Origin: Nocardia thailandica NBRC 100428
Lineage (GTDB): Bacteria > Actinomycetota > Actinomycetes > Mycobacteriales > Mycobacteriaceae
DNA length: 54,929 bases
Reading direction: 5' to 3'
Assembly (NCBI RefSeq): GCF_000308795.1
Contig: NZ_BAGK01000193.1
Span: 1 to 54,929, forward strand
Made by a program: the position numbers and the translations under genes. Shown piece after piece: positions 18,258-26,487 of this stretch (position 1 is its first letter; each line of letters opens with the position of its first letter). The notes below the pieces were generated by a model, which saw only the letters and a list, made by a program, of their open reading frames with translations, was not told the DNA's origin and made no database searches.

Positions 18258-19124
18258 TCAGGCCGGCGCGGTGCCGGCCGTGATCCACTTCGCCACGCCC
18301 GCCGCGATCGCGGGCGCGTCCTTCACCCAGCGGAAGTGGTCGAGGTTGACCACCCCCGAGTTCTCGTCGATGTGCCAGCGGGTGACCGGCGCCGCGGGCA
18401 TCCGCCCGGCCAGGAAGTCCACGTTGGACTTCGGGCCGAGTACGTCCTGCGACAGCGAGATCGCCAGCACGGGCACGGTCATCCGCGCCAGCAGCGTGTT
18501 GTAACGGCGGGAGCTGCCGCGGGGCCGGTAGTAGCTGGTCAGCGAATGGAACGACCAGTCGGCCATCACCCCGCCCGGCATGGGCGCGGGAATGAGCACG
18601 CCGCCGGGCCAGTGCCCCTTGACCCGGGCGACCAGCCCGATCCACTGGATCTGGCTCAGCGCCTCGAACCAGCGGCGCGGGCCGAACGCCCACCAGAACA
18701 CGGTGCCGGTGCCGATGACGGTCACCCCGGCCACCCGGTCGGATTCCGCGGCGGCGAACAGCAGGGCCAGCTGCCCGCCGAGGCTGTGCCCGAACAGGTG
18801 CAGCGGCGCCTGCGGGAAACGCTCGGTGACCGCGTCCACGATCAGCGGCAGGTCGATCTCGAGCATCTCGCGGTAGCCGAAGTCCTCGTGCTCGCCGAAG
18901 GCCGGGGTGGCCTCGCCGTGGGCGCGCAGGTCGACCGTCGCCACCGAGAGCCCCTGCGCGCGCAGCGCCTGCGCGAGCGCGGTGTAGTTGCGCGCCTTCA
19001 TGGCCATGGCGGGCAGGATGAGCACGACCGGCGCGGCGACGTCGTCGGCGGGCAGGAAGCGCAGCGTGAAGGTGACCCCGTCGGCGGTGGTCACCGTGGT
19101 CGCGTCGGGCGTCGTGGCGGTCAC
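18258..19124 (-). CDS. Alpha/beta hydrolase, monoacylglycerol lipase/lysophospholipase-like
   Basis: 288 residues, GTG start at 19124 overlapping the thioesterase stop (GTGA). Alpha/beta hydrolase fold with nucleophile elbow FGHSLGGQLA, oxyanion region LILPAMAMKARNY, a lid-like middle segment and a late HFRW. Serine hydrolases of this type release fatty acids from glycerolipids. Its place between acyl-CoA metabolism genes and the Ugp importer suggests it deacylates glycerophospholipids or monoglycerides. Exact substrate unknown. Confidence 0.8.
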   Translation of the reverse strand: MTATTPDATTVTTADGVTFTLRFLPADDVAAPVVLILPAMAMKARNYTALAQALRAQGLSVATVDLRAHGEATPAFGEHEDFGYREMLEIDLPLIVDAVTERFPQAPLHLFGHSLGGQLALLFAAAESDRVAGVTVIGTGTVFWWAFGPRRWFEALSQIQWIGLVARVKGHWPGGVLIPAPMPGGVMADWSFHSLTSYYRPRGSSRRYNTLLARMTVPVLAISLSQDVLGPKSNVDFLAGRMPAAPVTRWHIDENSGVVNLDHFRWVKDAPAIAAGVAKWITAGTAPA

Positions 19125-19645
19125 CGCTGCTCCGTGGGGTCGAGGACGACGTCGCAGACGTAGTCGAAGGTGAACTTGGCGACCAGGACGTCGGCGTCGT
19201 CGAACAGGGACGCCTTGCCCGACAGCTCGAACCGGCCCGACGCGGTCGCGCCGAGGATGTCCGCCAGCTCGGTCACGTCGACCGTCGCGATCGCGCGGAT
19301 GCGGCCGAGGGCGGGCTTGCGGTAGGACTCACCGCCGCCGCGCAGCACCAGGCGTTCCACGGTGTGCAGCCGAGGGGCCGCGGCGCCGACGAACGCGGCG
19401 GCGCCCGCGATGTCGGCGGCGGTGAACAGCGCGCCCGCGTGGACGGTGCCCATGTGGTTGGCGACGCCGTCGCCCGCGGGGATCTCCACGACCGCGCGGT
19501 GCGCGGAGATCTCGGTGACGCGGGTGCCGACGGTGCGCCCGAACGGGACGAGGGCGTCGGAGACCGCGCGCAGGTATTCGTAGTCGACGGCGGCGGGGTC
19601 GAGGTCGGGGTAGGCGGCGGCGAAGCCGGCCGCGGTGCGGGTCAT
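19121..19645 (-). CDS. Hotdog-fold acyl-CoA thioesterase, PaaI/DUF4442-like
   Basis: 174 residues, ATG 19645. A single hotdog domain with the NHMGTVHAGALFTAADIAG signature, in which Asn/His and the following Glu/Asp positions form the active site. It would hydrolyse acyl-CoA in the cytosol. It lies 14 bases after the acyl-CoA dehydrogenase gene and overlaps the lipase-like gene, so it is part of the fatty-acid handling part of this operon. Confidence 0.8.
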   Translation of the reverse strand: MTRTAAGFAAAYPDLDPAAVDYEYLRAVSDALVPFGRTVGTRVTEISAHRAVVEIPAGDGVANHMGTVHAGALFTAADIAGAAAFVGAAAPRLHTVERLVLRGGGESYRKPALGRIRAIATVDVTELADILGATASGRFELSGKASLFDDADVLVAKFTFDYVCDVVLDPTEQR

Positions 19646-19659
19646 CGGTATGCGTCCTT

Positions 19660-20820
19660 TCAGCGGGGCCCGCGCAGCACGCGCCGGGCGATGGACCAGC
19701 GCAGTACCTCGGAGGGGCCTTCGTAGATGCGGAATGCCCTGGCCTCGACCAGGAACCGGGCGACGAGGTGGTCCTCGACGACGCCGAGGCCGCCGTGCAG
19801 CTGGACCGCGCGGTCGAGCACGCGCCAGACCGCCTCCGAGACGAAGGTCTTGGCGATCGAGGCCTCGTGGCGCGCCTGCGACGAGGCCGGGCCGTGCTCG
19901 TCGATGGTGGCCGCGGTGGCCGCGATCAGGCTGCGCGCCGCGGCGATGTCGATCTCGTTGTCGGCGATCAGTCCCTGGGCCAGGCCGTGCTCGGCGATCG
20001 GCGCCCCGAACGAGGTGCGGGTGCCGATGTGCTCGGCGGCCAGTTGCTGCGCGCGCACGGCGAGGCCGAGCCAGTTCATGCAGAACACCAGCCGCGAGGG
20101 CGCCAGCCGCACCTGGGCGAGTTCCAGGCCGCGCCCGACCTCGCCGAGCACCGCGGAGCCGGGGACCTCGCAGTCGGTGAAGCGGACCTCGCAGTGGCCG
20201 CCGGGCGCGCTGGTGTGGTCGAGGGTGGCCATGCGCCTGCCGACTTCGAGGCCGGGGTTGCCCGCGTCGACGAGGAACATCGTCGGGCCGTCGGTGGTGG
20301 TCGCCACGCAGATGGTGAACGCCGCGCCCGCGGCGCCGGTGGTGAAGTGCTTGGCGCCGTTGATGACCCAGCCGCGATCGGTCTCCTCGGCGACGGTCCG
20401 CAGCATGCGCGGGTCCGAGCCCGCGCCGGGGGCGGGCTCGGTCATGGCGATGGCCGAGCGGACCTCGCCGGAGGCGAGCGGGGCCAGGTACCGCGCGCGT
20501 TGCTCGTCGTTCGCGACGTGCGCGAGCAGATGGATGTTGCCGTCGTCGGGTGCCCAGGCGTTCACCGCGAGCGGGCCGAGCAGGCTGGCGCCCGCCGCCT
20601 CCAGGACGCGGGCCTGATCGCGGGTGTCGAGGCCGAGCCCGCCGTAGGCGGGATCGGACAGGGGGCCGAAGACGCCGGCCTCCTTGGCCTTCTTCTGCAG
20701 GTCGAGGCGCAGCGCGTCGTCGGTCACGCGGCCACCGGCCACGACCTCGCGTTCCACCGGGATGACGTGGTCTCGTACGAACTGCGCGGTCTTGTCGACC
20801 AGATTCGCCACAGCGGTCAT
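19660..20820 (-). CDS. Acyl-CoA dehydrogenase family protein
   Basis: 386 residues, ATG 20820. Flavin and substrate motifs of the acyl-CoA dehydrogenase fold: AIAMTEPAPGAGSDP, WVINGAKHFTTGA, and the C-terminal segment AVQLHGGLGVVEDHLVARF ending with IYEGPSEVLR. The carboxylate of EGPSEV is the likely catalytic Glu region in this subfamily. It oxidises an acyl-CoA at alpha-beta carbons. It is the first gene of the 20820-13087 run, and its promoter region faces the divergent reductase gene. Confidence 0.88.
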   Translation of the reverse strand: MTAVANLVDKTAQFVRDHVIPVEREVVAGGRVTDDALRLDLQKKAKEAGVFGPLSDPAYGGLGLDTRDQARVLEAAGASLLGPLAVNAWAPDDGNIHLLAHVANDEQRARYLAPLASGEVRSAIAMTEPAPGAGSDPRMLRTVAEETDRGWVINGAKHFTTGAAGAAFTICVATTTDGPTMFLVDAGNPGLEVGRRMATLDHTSAPGGHCEVRFTDCEVPGSAVLGEVGRGLELAQVRLAPSRLVFCMNWLGLAVRAQQLAAEHIGTRTSFGAPIAEHGLAQGLIADNEIDIAAARSLIAATAATIDEHGPASSQARHEASIAKTFVSEAVWRVLDRAVQLHGGLGVVEDHLVARFLVEARAFRIYEGPSEVLRWSIARRVLRGPR

Positions 20821-20870
20821 GGCGTCAGTGTCGATCGCGTGTCGCCACGCCGAGGGCCGCGATAGTCAAC

Positions 20871-20926
20871 GCCGATCGGTCCAGAAGAGTCGGCGGCGTC
20901 GCCGCCTGTTCCCGCCGCCGATCGGT
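20871..20926. repeat. Two copies of the 10-mer GCCGATCGGT in a divergent promoter region
   Basis: Identical 10-mers at 20871-20880 and 20917-20926, each with the self-complementary core CCGATCGG, between the acyl-CoA dehydrogenase and the reductase genes. The same 10-mer occurs at 41518 and 49551, also between genes. A shared operator is possible but unproven. Confidence 0.5.
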
Positions 20927-20971
20927 GACGGTTGGCATCGACGACGACACGGCGAGGGGACGGGCAACGAG

Positions 20972-21904
20972 ATGACCGAGCTGACCGTGCGGGTGACCGG
21001 CCGGCGCGACGAGGCGACCGGGGTGTTCTCCCTGACCCTGGCCGCCCCCGACGGGTCGGACCTGCCGCCGTGGGCGCCCGGCGCCCACATCGATGTCGAG
21101 GCGGGCCCGGTGGGCGCGCGCCAGTACTCGCTGTGCGGCGATCCGGGCCGGGCCGACCGGTGGCGGGTGGCGATCCTGCACGAGCCGGCGGGACGGGGCG
21201 GATCCGCGCACCTTTTCGCGACCGCGCACCCGGGCACCACGCTGCGGGTGTCGCACCCGCGCAACAACTTCGAGCTGGCGGCCGCGGGCGAGTACGTCTT
21301 CGTCGCGGGCGGCATCGGGATCACCCCGATCCTGCCGATGCTCGGCGAGGCCCGGGCGGCCGGCCGTCCCGCGACCCTGTACTACGGTGCCCGCACCCGC
21401 TCGCATCTGGCGTTCACCGACGAACTCGGTGCCGGGCCGCGGGTCCGACTCTTCCCCCAGGACGAGGCCGGGTTGCTGCCGGTCGCCGGGCTGTTCGAGG
21501 CCCACCCGGGCGCGACGGTGTACTGCTGCGGCCCCGAACCGTTGCTCGCCGCCGTCGAGGCCGAGGGCGCCCGGGTGGGCACCGAGGTCCGCGTCGAGCG
21601 GTTCGCCGCCCGCCCCGGGGCCGCCGCCGCGCCCACCGGCGAGTTCGAGATCCGGCTGGCCCGCACGGGCCGCACGTTGCGCGTGGCCGCCGACCGCTCC
21701 ATCGTCGACGTCCTCGAGAGCGCCGGAGTCCCGGTGATCACCTCGTGCCGCGAGGGCACCTGCGGGAGCTGCGAGACCCCGGTCCTCGGCGGCGCCGTCG
21801 ACCACCGCGACTCCCTGCTCACCGAGGCGGAGCGGGCCGCGGGCGCGACGATGATGCTGTGCGTGTCCCGGGCGCGCTCACGGGAGCTGGTGCTCGACCT
21901 GTGA
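20972..21904 (+). CDS. PDR/VanB-family oxidoreductase (FMN/FAD-NAD reductase with C-terminal 2Fe-2S)
   Basis: 310 residues, ATG 20972. Domains in order: flavin-binding barrel (ARQYSLCGDP, the RxYS motif), NAD-binding domain (FVAGGIGITPILPML, YCCGPEPLL), and a plant-type 2Fe-2S domain (CREGTCGSCETPV, then a distal Cys in MMLCVSRA). Phthalate dioxygenase reductase-type proteins pass electrons from NAD(P)H to Rieske oxygenases or P450-like partners. No Rieske oxygenase is nearby; the nearest oxygenase is the convergent P450 at 22086. It could serve any of the five P450s here, but this is speculative. Confidence 0.88.
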   Translation: MTELTVRVTGRRDEATGVFSLTLAAPDGSDLPPWAPGAHIDVEAGPVGARQYSLCGDPGRADRWRVAILHEPAGRGGSAHLFATAHPGTTLRVSHPRNNFELAAAGEYVFVAGGIGITPILPMLGEARAAGRPATLYYGARTRSHLAFTDELGAGPRVRLFPQDEAGLLPVAGLFEAHPGATVYCCGPEPLLAAVEAEGARVGTEVRVERFAARPGAAAAPTGEFEIRLARTGRTLRVAADRSIVDVLESAGVPVITSCREGTCGSCETPVLGGAVDHRDSLLTEAERAAGATMMLCVSRARSRELVLDL

Positions 21905-22002
21905 AGCGCGGCGGCCGCACGCCGCCACAGATGTCCCGCCGGCGGATCCGCATCGGTCCGCGCGGCGGGAGCACACCCGGTGTGAGCGACCGGGGGACAC
22001 CA

Positions 22003-22035
22003 CGGCCCTCCCCGATCCAGGATCGGGGAGGGCCG
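22003..22035. terminator. Strong bidirectional hairpin terminator
   Basis: A perfect 15-bp stem (CGGCCCTCCCCGATC / GATCGGGGAGGGCCG) with a 3-base loop, midway between the convergent reductase and P450 genes. Confidence 0.8.
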
Positions 22036-22085
22036 TTCGGTCACTCGCCCGCACGTCCCCGCGAAGGCTGTCGATACGCCGCGGC

Positions 22086-23300
22086 TCAGCGCAGACGCAC
22101 CGGGAGGGTGTCGAGACCGCGGATGAGGGTGCTGGCCTGCCTGCCGGGCGCGCGCGTGCCGGCGAGGCGCATGTCCGGGAAGCGGGCGAGCAGGGTGGTG
22201 AAGGCGATCTCGGCCTCGAGGCGGGCCAGCGGGGCGCCCACGCAGAAGTGGATGCCGTGGCCGAAGGCGAGGTGACCGGTGGGTTCGCGGGAGAGGTCGA
22301 GGCGGTCGGGGTCGGGAAAACGGTCGGGGTCGCGGTCGGCGGCGGCGGGCGCGAGGTACACCAGGTCGCCGGCGGGGATCTCGGTGCCGCCCAGCGTGAG
22401 CGGCTCGATCGCGTAGCGCATGGTCGCCATGTTGACCGGTCCGTCGTAGCGCAGGAACTCCTCGATCGCGGCGGGGATGCCTGCCGGATCGGCGCACAAC
22501 GCGGCCAGGGCGGGCGGGTCGCCCAGGAGGGCGTAGAGGCCGTTGGCGATGAGATTGACCGTGGTCTCGTGCCCGGCGACGAGCAGCAGGAACGCCATGG
22601 CGACGAGTTCGGGCGGGGTCAGCCGGTCGCCGTCCGCCTCCGCGCGAACCAGGCCCGAGAGCAGATCCTCCCCGGGCCGGACCGCCTTCTCCCGCACCAG
22701 GTCCGCGAGGTAGGCGGCCATGGCGCCCGCGGCCGCCGCCCGCTCCTGCTCGCGTCCGGCCACCGCGACCATGGCCCTGGTCCAGGCGCGGAAGTCGTCG
22801 CGGTCGGGGGCGGGCACGCCGAGCAGGGCGCAGATCACCGCGATCGGCAGCGGTTCGGCGTAGGCGGCGAGCAGATCGGTCTCGGCGTAGGGGTCGAGTG
22901 CGGCGACCAGGTCCTGGGCCAGCGCGGTGATCGCCGGGCGCAGGGCCGCCACCCGTCGTGGCGTGAACGCGGCGGTGATCAGGGCGCGCAGGCGGGTGTG
23001 CCCGGGCGGGTCCATGTTGAGCATGTTGCCCAGCAGCGCGGCCGATTGCGGGTCCATCAGCGGCGTACCGCGTTCGGCGAGCACGAGCGCGTTGATGGCG
23101 GTGATGTCCTTGCCGAGCCGGGGATCGACGAAGGCGGCCCGCACCTCGGCGTAACCGATCACCACCCAGCGGATCGTGCCGTCGGGGAACCGGACCCGGT
23201 GCACCGGACCGCTGGCGCGCCAGCGGCGATAGGCGGCGTACGGGTCGGCGAAGAAGTCGGCCCCGAGCTCGTGGACGGGCGACGCGGCGATATCGGCCAT
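22086..23300 (-). CDS. Cytochrome P450, CYP107-like bacterial class
   Basis: 404 residues, ATG 23300. I-helix LLVAGHETTVNL, K-helix EEFLRYDGPVN (ExxR), and heme loop FGHGIHFCVGAPLAR with heme-thiolate Cys353. Soluble bacterial P450 length. It is alone on the minus strand, between two strong terminators, so it is an independent unit. Electron partner not encoded next to it except possibly the PDR-type reductase. Substrate unknown; the surrounding lipid genes suggest a fatty-acyl or secondary-lipid substrate. Confidence 0.92.
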   Translation of the reverse strand: MADIAASPVHELGADFFADPYAAYRRWRASGPVHRVRFPDGTIRWVVIGYAEVRAAFVDPRLGKDITAINALVLAERGTPLMDPQSAALLGNMLNMDPPGHTRLRALITAAFTPRRVAALRPAITALAQDLVAALDPYAETDLLAAYAEPLPIAVICALLGVPAPDRDDFRAWTRAMVAVAGREQERAAAAGAMAAYLADLVREKAVRPGEDLLSGLVRAEADGDRLTPPELVAMAFLLLVAGHETTVNLIANGLYALLGDPPALAALCADPAGIPAAIEEFLRYDGPVNMATMRYAIEPLTLGGTEIPAGDLVYLAPAAADRDPDRFPDPDRLDLSREPTGHLAFGHGIHFCVGAPLARLEAEIAFTTLLARFPDMRLAGTRAPGRQASTLIRGLDTLPVRLR

Positions 23301-23460
23301 GGGCTGACGCTAGGACGCCGCCGCGGGGTCGGCCTGCCCGCCGCAACAGCCTCGATCAGGCGATCGGAGGTGGTGATGCAATCGGGGAGCGGGCGGCGGT
23401 GTTCACCGTGCGCTGGTCGAATGAGTCCTGTCCGCAGGATTCCGGTTCGGGAGGACCACC

Positions 23461-23925
23461 ATGACCACTACCGAAGTCGAACCCGACGCCACCGTCGCCC
23501 GGCGCGTGCACGAGCTGACCACCGTGTTCGAGCGCGGTCTGCAGGAGAAGCTGGGGGTCGGTGACTCGCTGGGCATCCGGCTCGACCACGCCGAGGAGGG
23601 GCGCACCCTCTATCACCTCGACCCCAACCCCGCCACCATCAACGCCATGTTCACCGTGCACGGCGGGGTGCTGGCGACGCTGCTCGACACCGCGATGGGC
23701 AGCGCGGTCTTCACCCGGCTTGGCGACGGGATCGCTTACACGACACTGGAATTAAAGGTGAACTTCATCCGGTCGGTCACCCTGGACGGCAGCAGGCTGA
23801 CCTGTGAGGCGACCGCGGTGCACGTCGGTCGGCGCACCGCCACCGCCGAGGGACGCATCCACGACGCGGCCGGCAAGCTCGTCGCGCACGGGTCGACCAC
23901 GATCCTGGTGCTCGACAACAACTGA
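23461..23925 (+). CDS. PaaI-family hotdog thioesterase
   Basis: 154 residues. ATG 23461 follows GGGAGGACCACC. A single hotdog domain with NAMFTVHGGVLATLLDTAMGSA, the HGG/Asp signature of PaaI-like acyl-CoA thioesterases, and the terminal strand THSTT-like region HGSTTILVL. It is a single-gene unit divergent from the P450 and bounded by a long hairpin downstream. The substrate is some acyl- or aryl-CoA. Confidence 0.85.
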   Translation: MTTTEVEPDATVARRVHELTTVFERGLQEKLGVGDSLGIRLDHAEEGRTLYHLDPNPATINAMFTVHGGVLATLLDTAMGSAVFTRLGDGIAYTTLELKVNFIRSVTLDGSRLTCEATAVHVGRRTATAEGRIHDAAGKLVAHGSTTILVLDNN

Positions 23926-23926
23926 C

Positions 23927-23973
23927 GACACACCGTGGGCCGCTTCCGGAGGGGAAGCGGCCCACGGTGTGTC
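23927..23973. terminator. Very long bidirectional hairpin terminator
   Basis: A perfect 21-bp stem (left arm 23927-23947, right arm 23953-23973) with loop GGAGG, between the convergent thioesterase and di-iron desaturase genes. The longest perfect hairpin noticed in the window; it closes the module A operon. Confidence 0.85.
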
Positions 23974-23982
23974 GCGGGGCGG

Positions 23983-24837
23983 TCAGCGCAGCGCGCGGCA
24001 CTGCCCGACGAAGTCGACGAGTTCGCCGACCCGGTCGGACCGGGCGTCCACGGCGCGGTCGATGACCTTGATCAGATGCTCGTAGGCGGCGGTGTGGTCG
24101 TAGTCGGCGACGTCGGCGATCCTCAGCGCCCACCGCCAGTAGCCGCGCAACGTGTCCGACAGGGGCATACGGAACCCGGCGACCACGTCGCGGATCGGGT
24201 CGACGACCGCGTCCCCGTGCACCCGCAGATACCGGGTGACCACCTCGGCCATGAAACTGAAATGGCGCGCCTCGTCGCGCGAGAGCCGGGTCAGCAGCCC
24301 GGCCAGGGCCGGGTCCCCGACCACCTCGCGCAACTGCTGGTAGTACATCTGGGTGGCCTTCTCCTGCACCAGGGCGTAGGCGAAGAACTGCACCGGATGC
24401 GCGTAGGGCAGGTCGAAGGGCTTGCGGCCCTCGATCGCCAGTTCGGTGCGCAGCGCCGAGCGTTCGGCCATGCCCGAGGCCAGCTGGTAGCGGGCCAGCG
24501 CGCGGGCGTGGGTGTCCTCCTCGACCGCCCAGCGGACGGTGAAGTGGTAGAGCTCGCGGTTGTGTTCGAACACCGGCAGGTCCACGCTGTCGTCGACCGG
24601 GAACCAGCGGTGGTAGACGTCGAAGTAGCCGGGCAGATGATCCTCGATCAGCGTCACGAACTGCACGGCCGACCGCTGGCCCTCGGTGAGCAGGCCGGCG
24701 TCGGCGTCATCCCAGTCGACCCCGGTCTCCACATCCCAGGACCGGGTGGCGGGCGAGGCAGCGAGGAAGCCGTCGACGGCGGCGGTGATCTCGTCGGCCG
24801 GCAGCAGGGTGGCGGCGAAATCCGGTGTGGCACTCAT
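23983..24837 (-). CDS. Soluble di-iron acyl-ACP desaturase-like protein (module A, second copy)
   Basis: 284 residues, ATG 24837. A four-helix ferritin-like fold with the full carboxylate/His ligand set of acyl-ACP desaturases: Glu65 (IEDHLPGY), EEDTH (Glu107, His110), Glu159 (VQEKATQ) and DEARH (Glu189, His192). Family enzymes insert double bonds into ACP-bound acyl chains using O2. It is the last gene of module A, 4 bases after the methyltransferase gene, with an ACP in the same operon as an obvious carrier. Desaturase versus another di-iron oxygenase activity cannot be decided here. Confidence 0.82.
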   Translation of the reverse strand: MSATPDFAATLLPADEITAAVDGFLAASPATRSWDVETGVDWDDADAGLLTEGQRSAVQFVTLIEDHLPGYFDVYHRWFPVDDSVDLPVFEHNRELYHFTVRWAVEEDTHARALARYQLASGMAERSALRTELAIEGRKPFDLPYAHPVQFFAYALVQEKATQMYYQQLREVVGDPALAGLLTRLSRDEARHFSFMAEVVTRYLRVHGDAVVDPIRDVVAGFRMPLSDTLRGYWRWALRIADVADYDHTAAYEHLIKVIDRAVDARSDRVGELVDFVGQCRALR

Positions 24838-24841
24838 CGAC

Positions 24842-25678
24842 TCACCTCGCGTTACGGCAGGTCAGGGCGTAGTGCTTGGTGGTGTAGCCCCAGCCCGCGT
24901 TGGCGATCTCGAGATAGTGGCGCAACGTGTCGGCCATGCCGGGGCGGTGCGCGTCGATGGCGGCGGCGTTGCGGTCGACGCCGGTGATCCAGTCGTCGAT
25001 GGTGCGCCGGTAGTGCTCGGTGAGGTCGTCGACCGCGACGATGGTGAATCCGGCGTCCTCGGCCGCGCGCACCAGCTCCGAGAGCGGCCGCAGGTCGCCC
25101 CAGCCGAAGATGTCGCCCCGCACGAACTCGGTGCCGGAACGCTCGTCGAACGCGCGGCGGGTCGCCTCGTTGCGGAAGCAGCTCTCGGACAGGTAGAGCG
25201 AGCCGCCCCTCCGCAGCACCGCGCGGGCCCGCCGCAGCACCTCGCCGGGATCGGGCATGTGCACGATGGACCCGAGCAGCGTGACCGCTTCGAAGGAGCG
25301 CGGCGGGAGGTCGAGTCGCTCGAAGTGGCCGACGCGGGTGCGCACCCGGTCGGTGAGGCCGCGGGCGGCGGCCTCCTCGGCGATGTACTCGTGCTGGCGC
25401 GGCGCGGGGCTGACCCCGAGGGTGTCGCACCCGTACTCGGCGGCCATGAACAGGATCAGCGATCCCCAGCCGCAGCCGATGTCGAGCAGCCGCTCGCCGC
25501 CGGCCAGCCCGAGCCGGTTCGCGACGAAGCGCAGCTTGTTGCGCTGGGCCTGCTCGAGGGAGTCGGCGGAGGTCTCGTAGCGGCCCGCGCTGTACTTGCG
25601 CAGCGGATCGAGGAACTGGCCGAAGAGGTCGGGATCGAGGTCGTAGTGCTGGTTGGTGTCGGCGGTCGGCGCGTTCAC
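24842..25678 (-). CDS. SAM-dependent methyltransferase, cyclopropane/mycolic acid synthase-related (module A)
   Basis: 278 residues. GTG 25678 is chosen because it makes the GTGA overlap with the ACP stop and gives a domain start near HYDLDPDLFG. The SAM site LLDIGCGWG lies at 64-72, preceded by YETSADSLEQAQRNKL as in CmaA/Cfa enzymes. In place of the usual GAFEHF segment it has GSIVHMPDP, so the bicarbonate/active-site pocket of true cyclopropane synthases may be altered, favouring C- or O-methylation. It probably acts on an acyl group carried by the adjacent ACP. Confidence 0.82.
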   Translation of the reverse strand: MNAPTADTNQHYDLDPDLFGQFLDPLRKYSAGRYETSADSLEQAQRNKLRFVANRLGLAGGERLLDIGCGWGSLILFMAAEYGCDTLGVSPAPRQHEYIAEEAAARGLTDRVRTRVGHFERLDLPPRSFEAVTLLGSIVHMPDPGEVLRRARAVLRRGGSLYLSESCFRNEATRRAFDERSGTEFVRGDIFGWGDLRPLSELVRAAEDAGFTIVAVDDLTEHYRRTIDDWITGVDRNAAAIDAHRPGMADTLRHYLEIANAGWGYTTKHYALTCRNAR

Positions 25679-25944
25679 GCGGGCGTCGCTTCCGCGAGGG
25701 ACTTCTCGACCACGCGGACGACGTCGGCGAGCGAGGACAGGGCGAAGACGTCGGCGTCGTCGAGCTCGATGTCGAAGGAGCGCTCGATGCGCGCGACCAT
25801 GCGCAGCACCCGCACCGAGTCCACGCCCGCCATGGCGCGCAGGTCGGCGTCGGGGGTGAGGACCTCGGCGGGCAGGCCGGTCTCGGCGGTGGCGATCTCG
25901 GTGACGGTGGCCAGGATGGTGTCGGGGGACAGGGTGGTGGTCAT
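25675..25944 (-). CDS. Stand-alone acyl carrier protein (module A)
   Basis: 89 residues, ATG 25944 overlapping the hotdog stop (ATGA). Helical ACP with phosphopantetheine Ser43 in AGVDSVRVL, where Val replaces the usual Leu of the DSL motif. It lies within an operon containing an acyl-AMP ligase, two di-iron proteins, a methyltransferase and a hotdog protein, so it is the likely carrier on which the chain is modified. Confidence 0.85.
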   Translation of the reverse strand: MTTTLSPDTILATVTEIATAETGLPAEVLTPDADLRAMAGVDSVRVLRMVARIERSFDIELDDADVFALSSLADVVRVVEKSLAEATPA

Positions 25945-26477
25945 GCGGGGTCTCCGTTCGGGATGGGCGCGTCGCCGGTGGACAGCGCGTGGGCGAGCAG
26001 GGCGACCTCGTCGTCGCCCAGGGTGAGCCGGTCGCGGACGGCGTGCAGGTCGAACGGCGCGTAGGTCGCCGTCGAGGACGCGCACACCGTGCCGTCGCCG
26101 TCGAGGATCTCCGCCGACGCGGTGATCGGGCCCGGCGCAGCCGCGCCGGACAGCCTTGCGACACAGCGGTATTCGTGGTCGACCGCCAGCGGGGTCAGGA
26201 AGCGGGTGCGCTGGGAGACGGTGAAGGCGGGCACGTGCCGTGCCAGCACGATGAGATTGCCCATCACCTCGTCGCAGATCACCCCGATGAGCCCGCCGTG
26301 CACGACGCCGGGGTAGGACTCGAAGCCGCGGTCGAGGCGGAACGCGCTCTCCAATCCGCCGTCGGCGCGCGGGGTGAACCGCAGGCGCAGCCCGGCCGGG
26401 TTGTGCGGGGAGCAGCCGAAGCAGCGATAGTCGGGGATCACCGACCAGGGCAGCGCCACGGCGTCGGGGGCGGTCAC
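25941..26477 (-). CDS. Hotdog-fold thioesterase/dehydratase-like protein (module A)
   Basis: 178 residues, GTG 26477. PaaI-like hotdog with N-terminal CFGCSPHNPAGLRLRF and signature YPGVVHGGLIGVICDEVMGN (HGG plus acidic residue). Proteins starting with CFGCG/S-xNPxGL are usually acyl thioesterases. It lies between a di-iron protein and the ACP, and overlaps the ACP start. The probable job is releasing or editing the ACP- or CoA-bound acyl chain. Module B has a distant counterpart at 35894. Confidence 0.82.
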   Translation of the reverse strand: MTAPDAVALPWSVIPDYRCFGCSPHNPAGLRLRFTPRADGGLESAFRLDRGFESYPGVVHGGLIGVICDEVMGNLIVLARHVPAFTVSQRTRFLTPLAVDHEYRCVARLSGAAAPGPITASAEILDGDGTVCASSTATYAPFDLHAVRDRLTLGDDEVALLAHALSTGDAPIPNGDPA

Positions 26478-26487
26478 CGGCGGCCCG

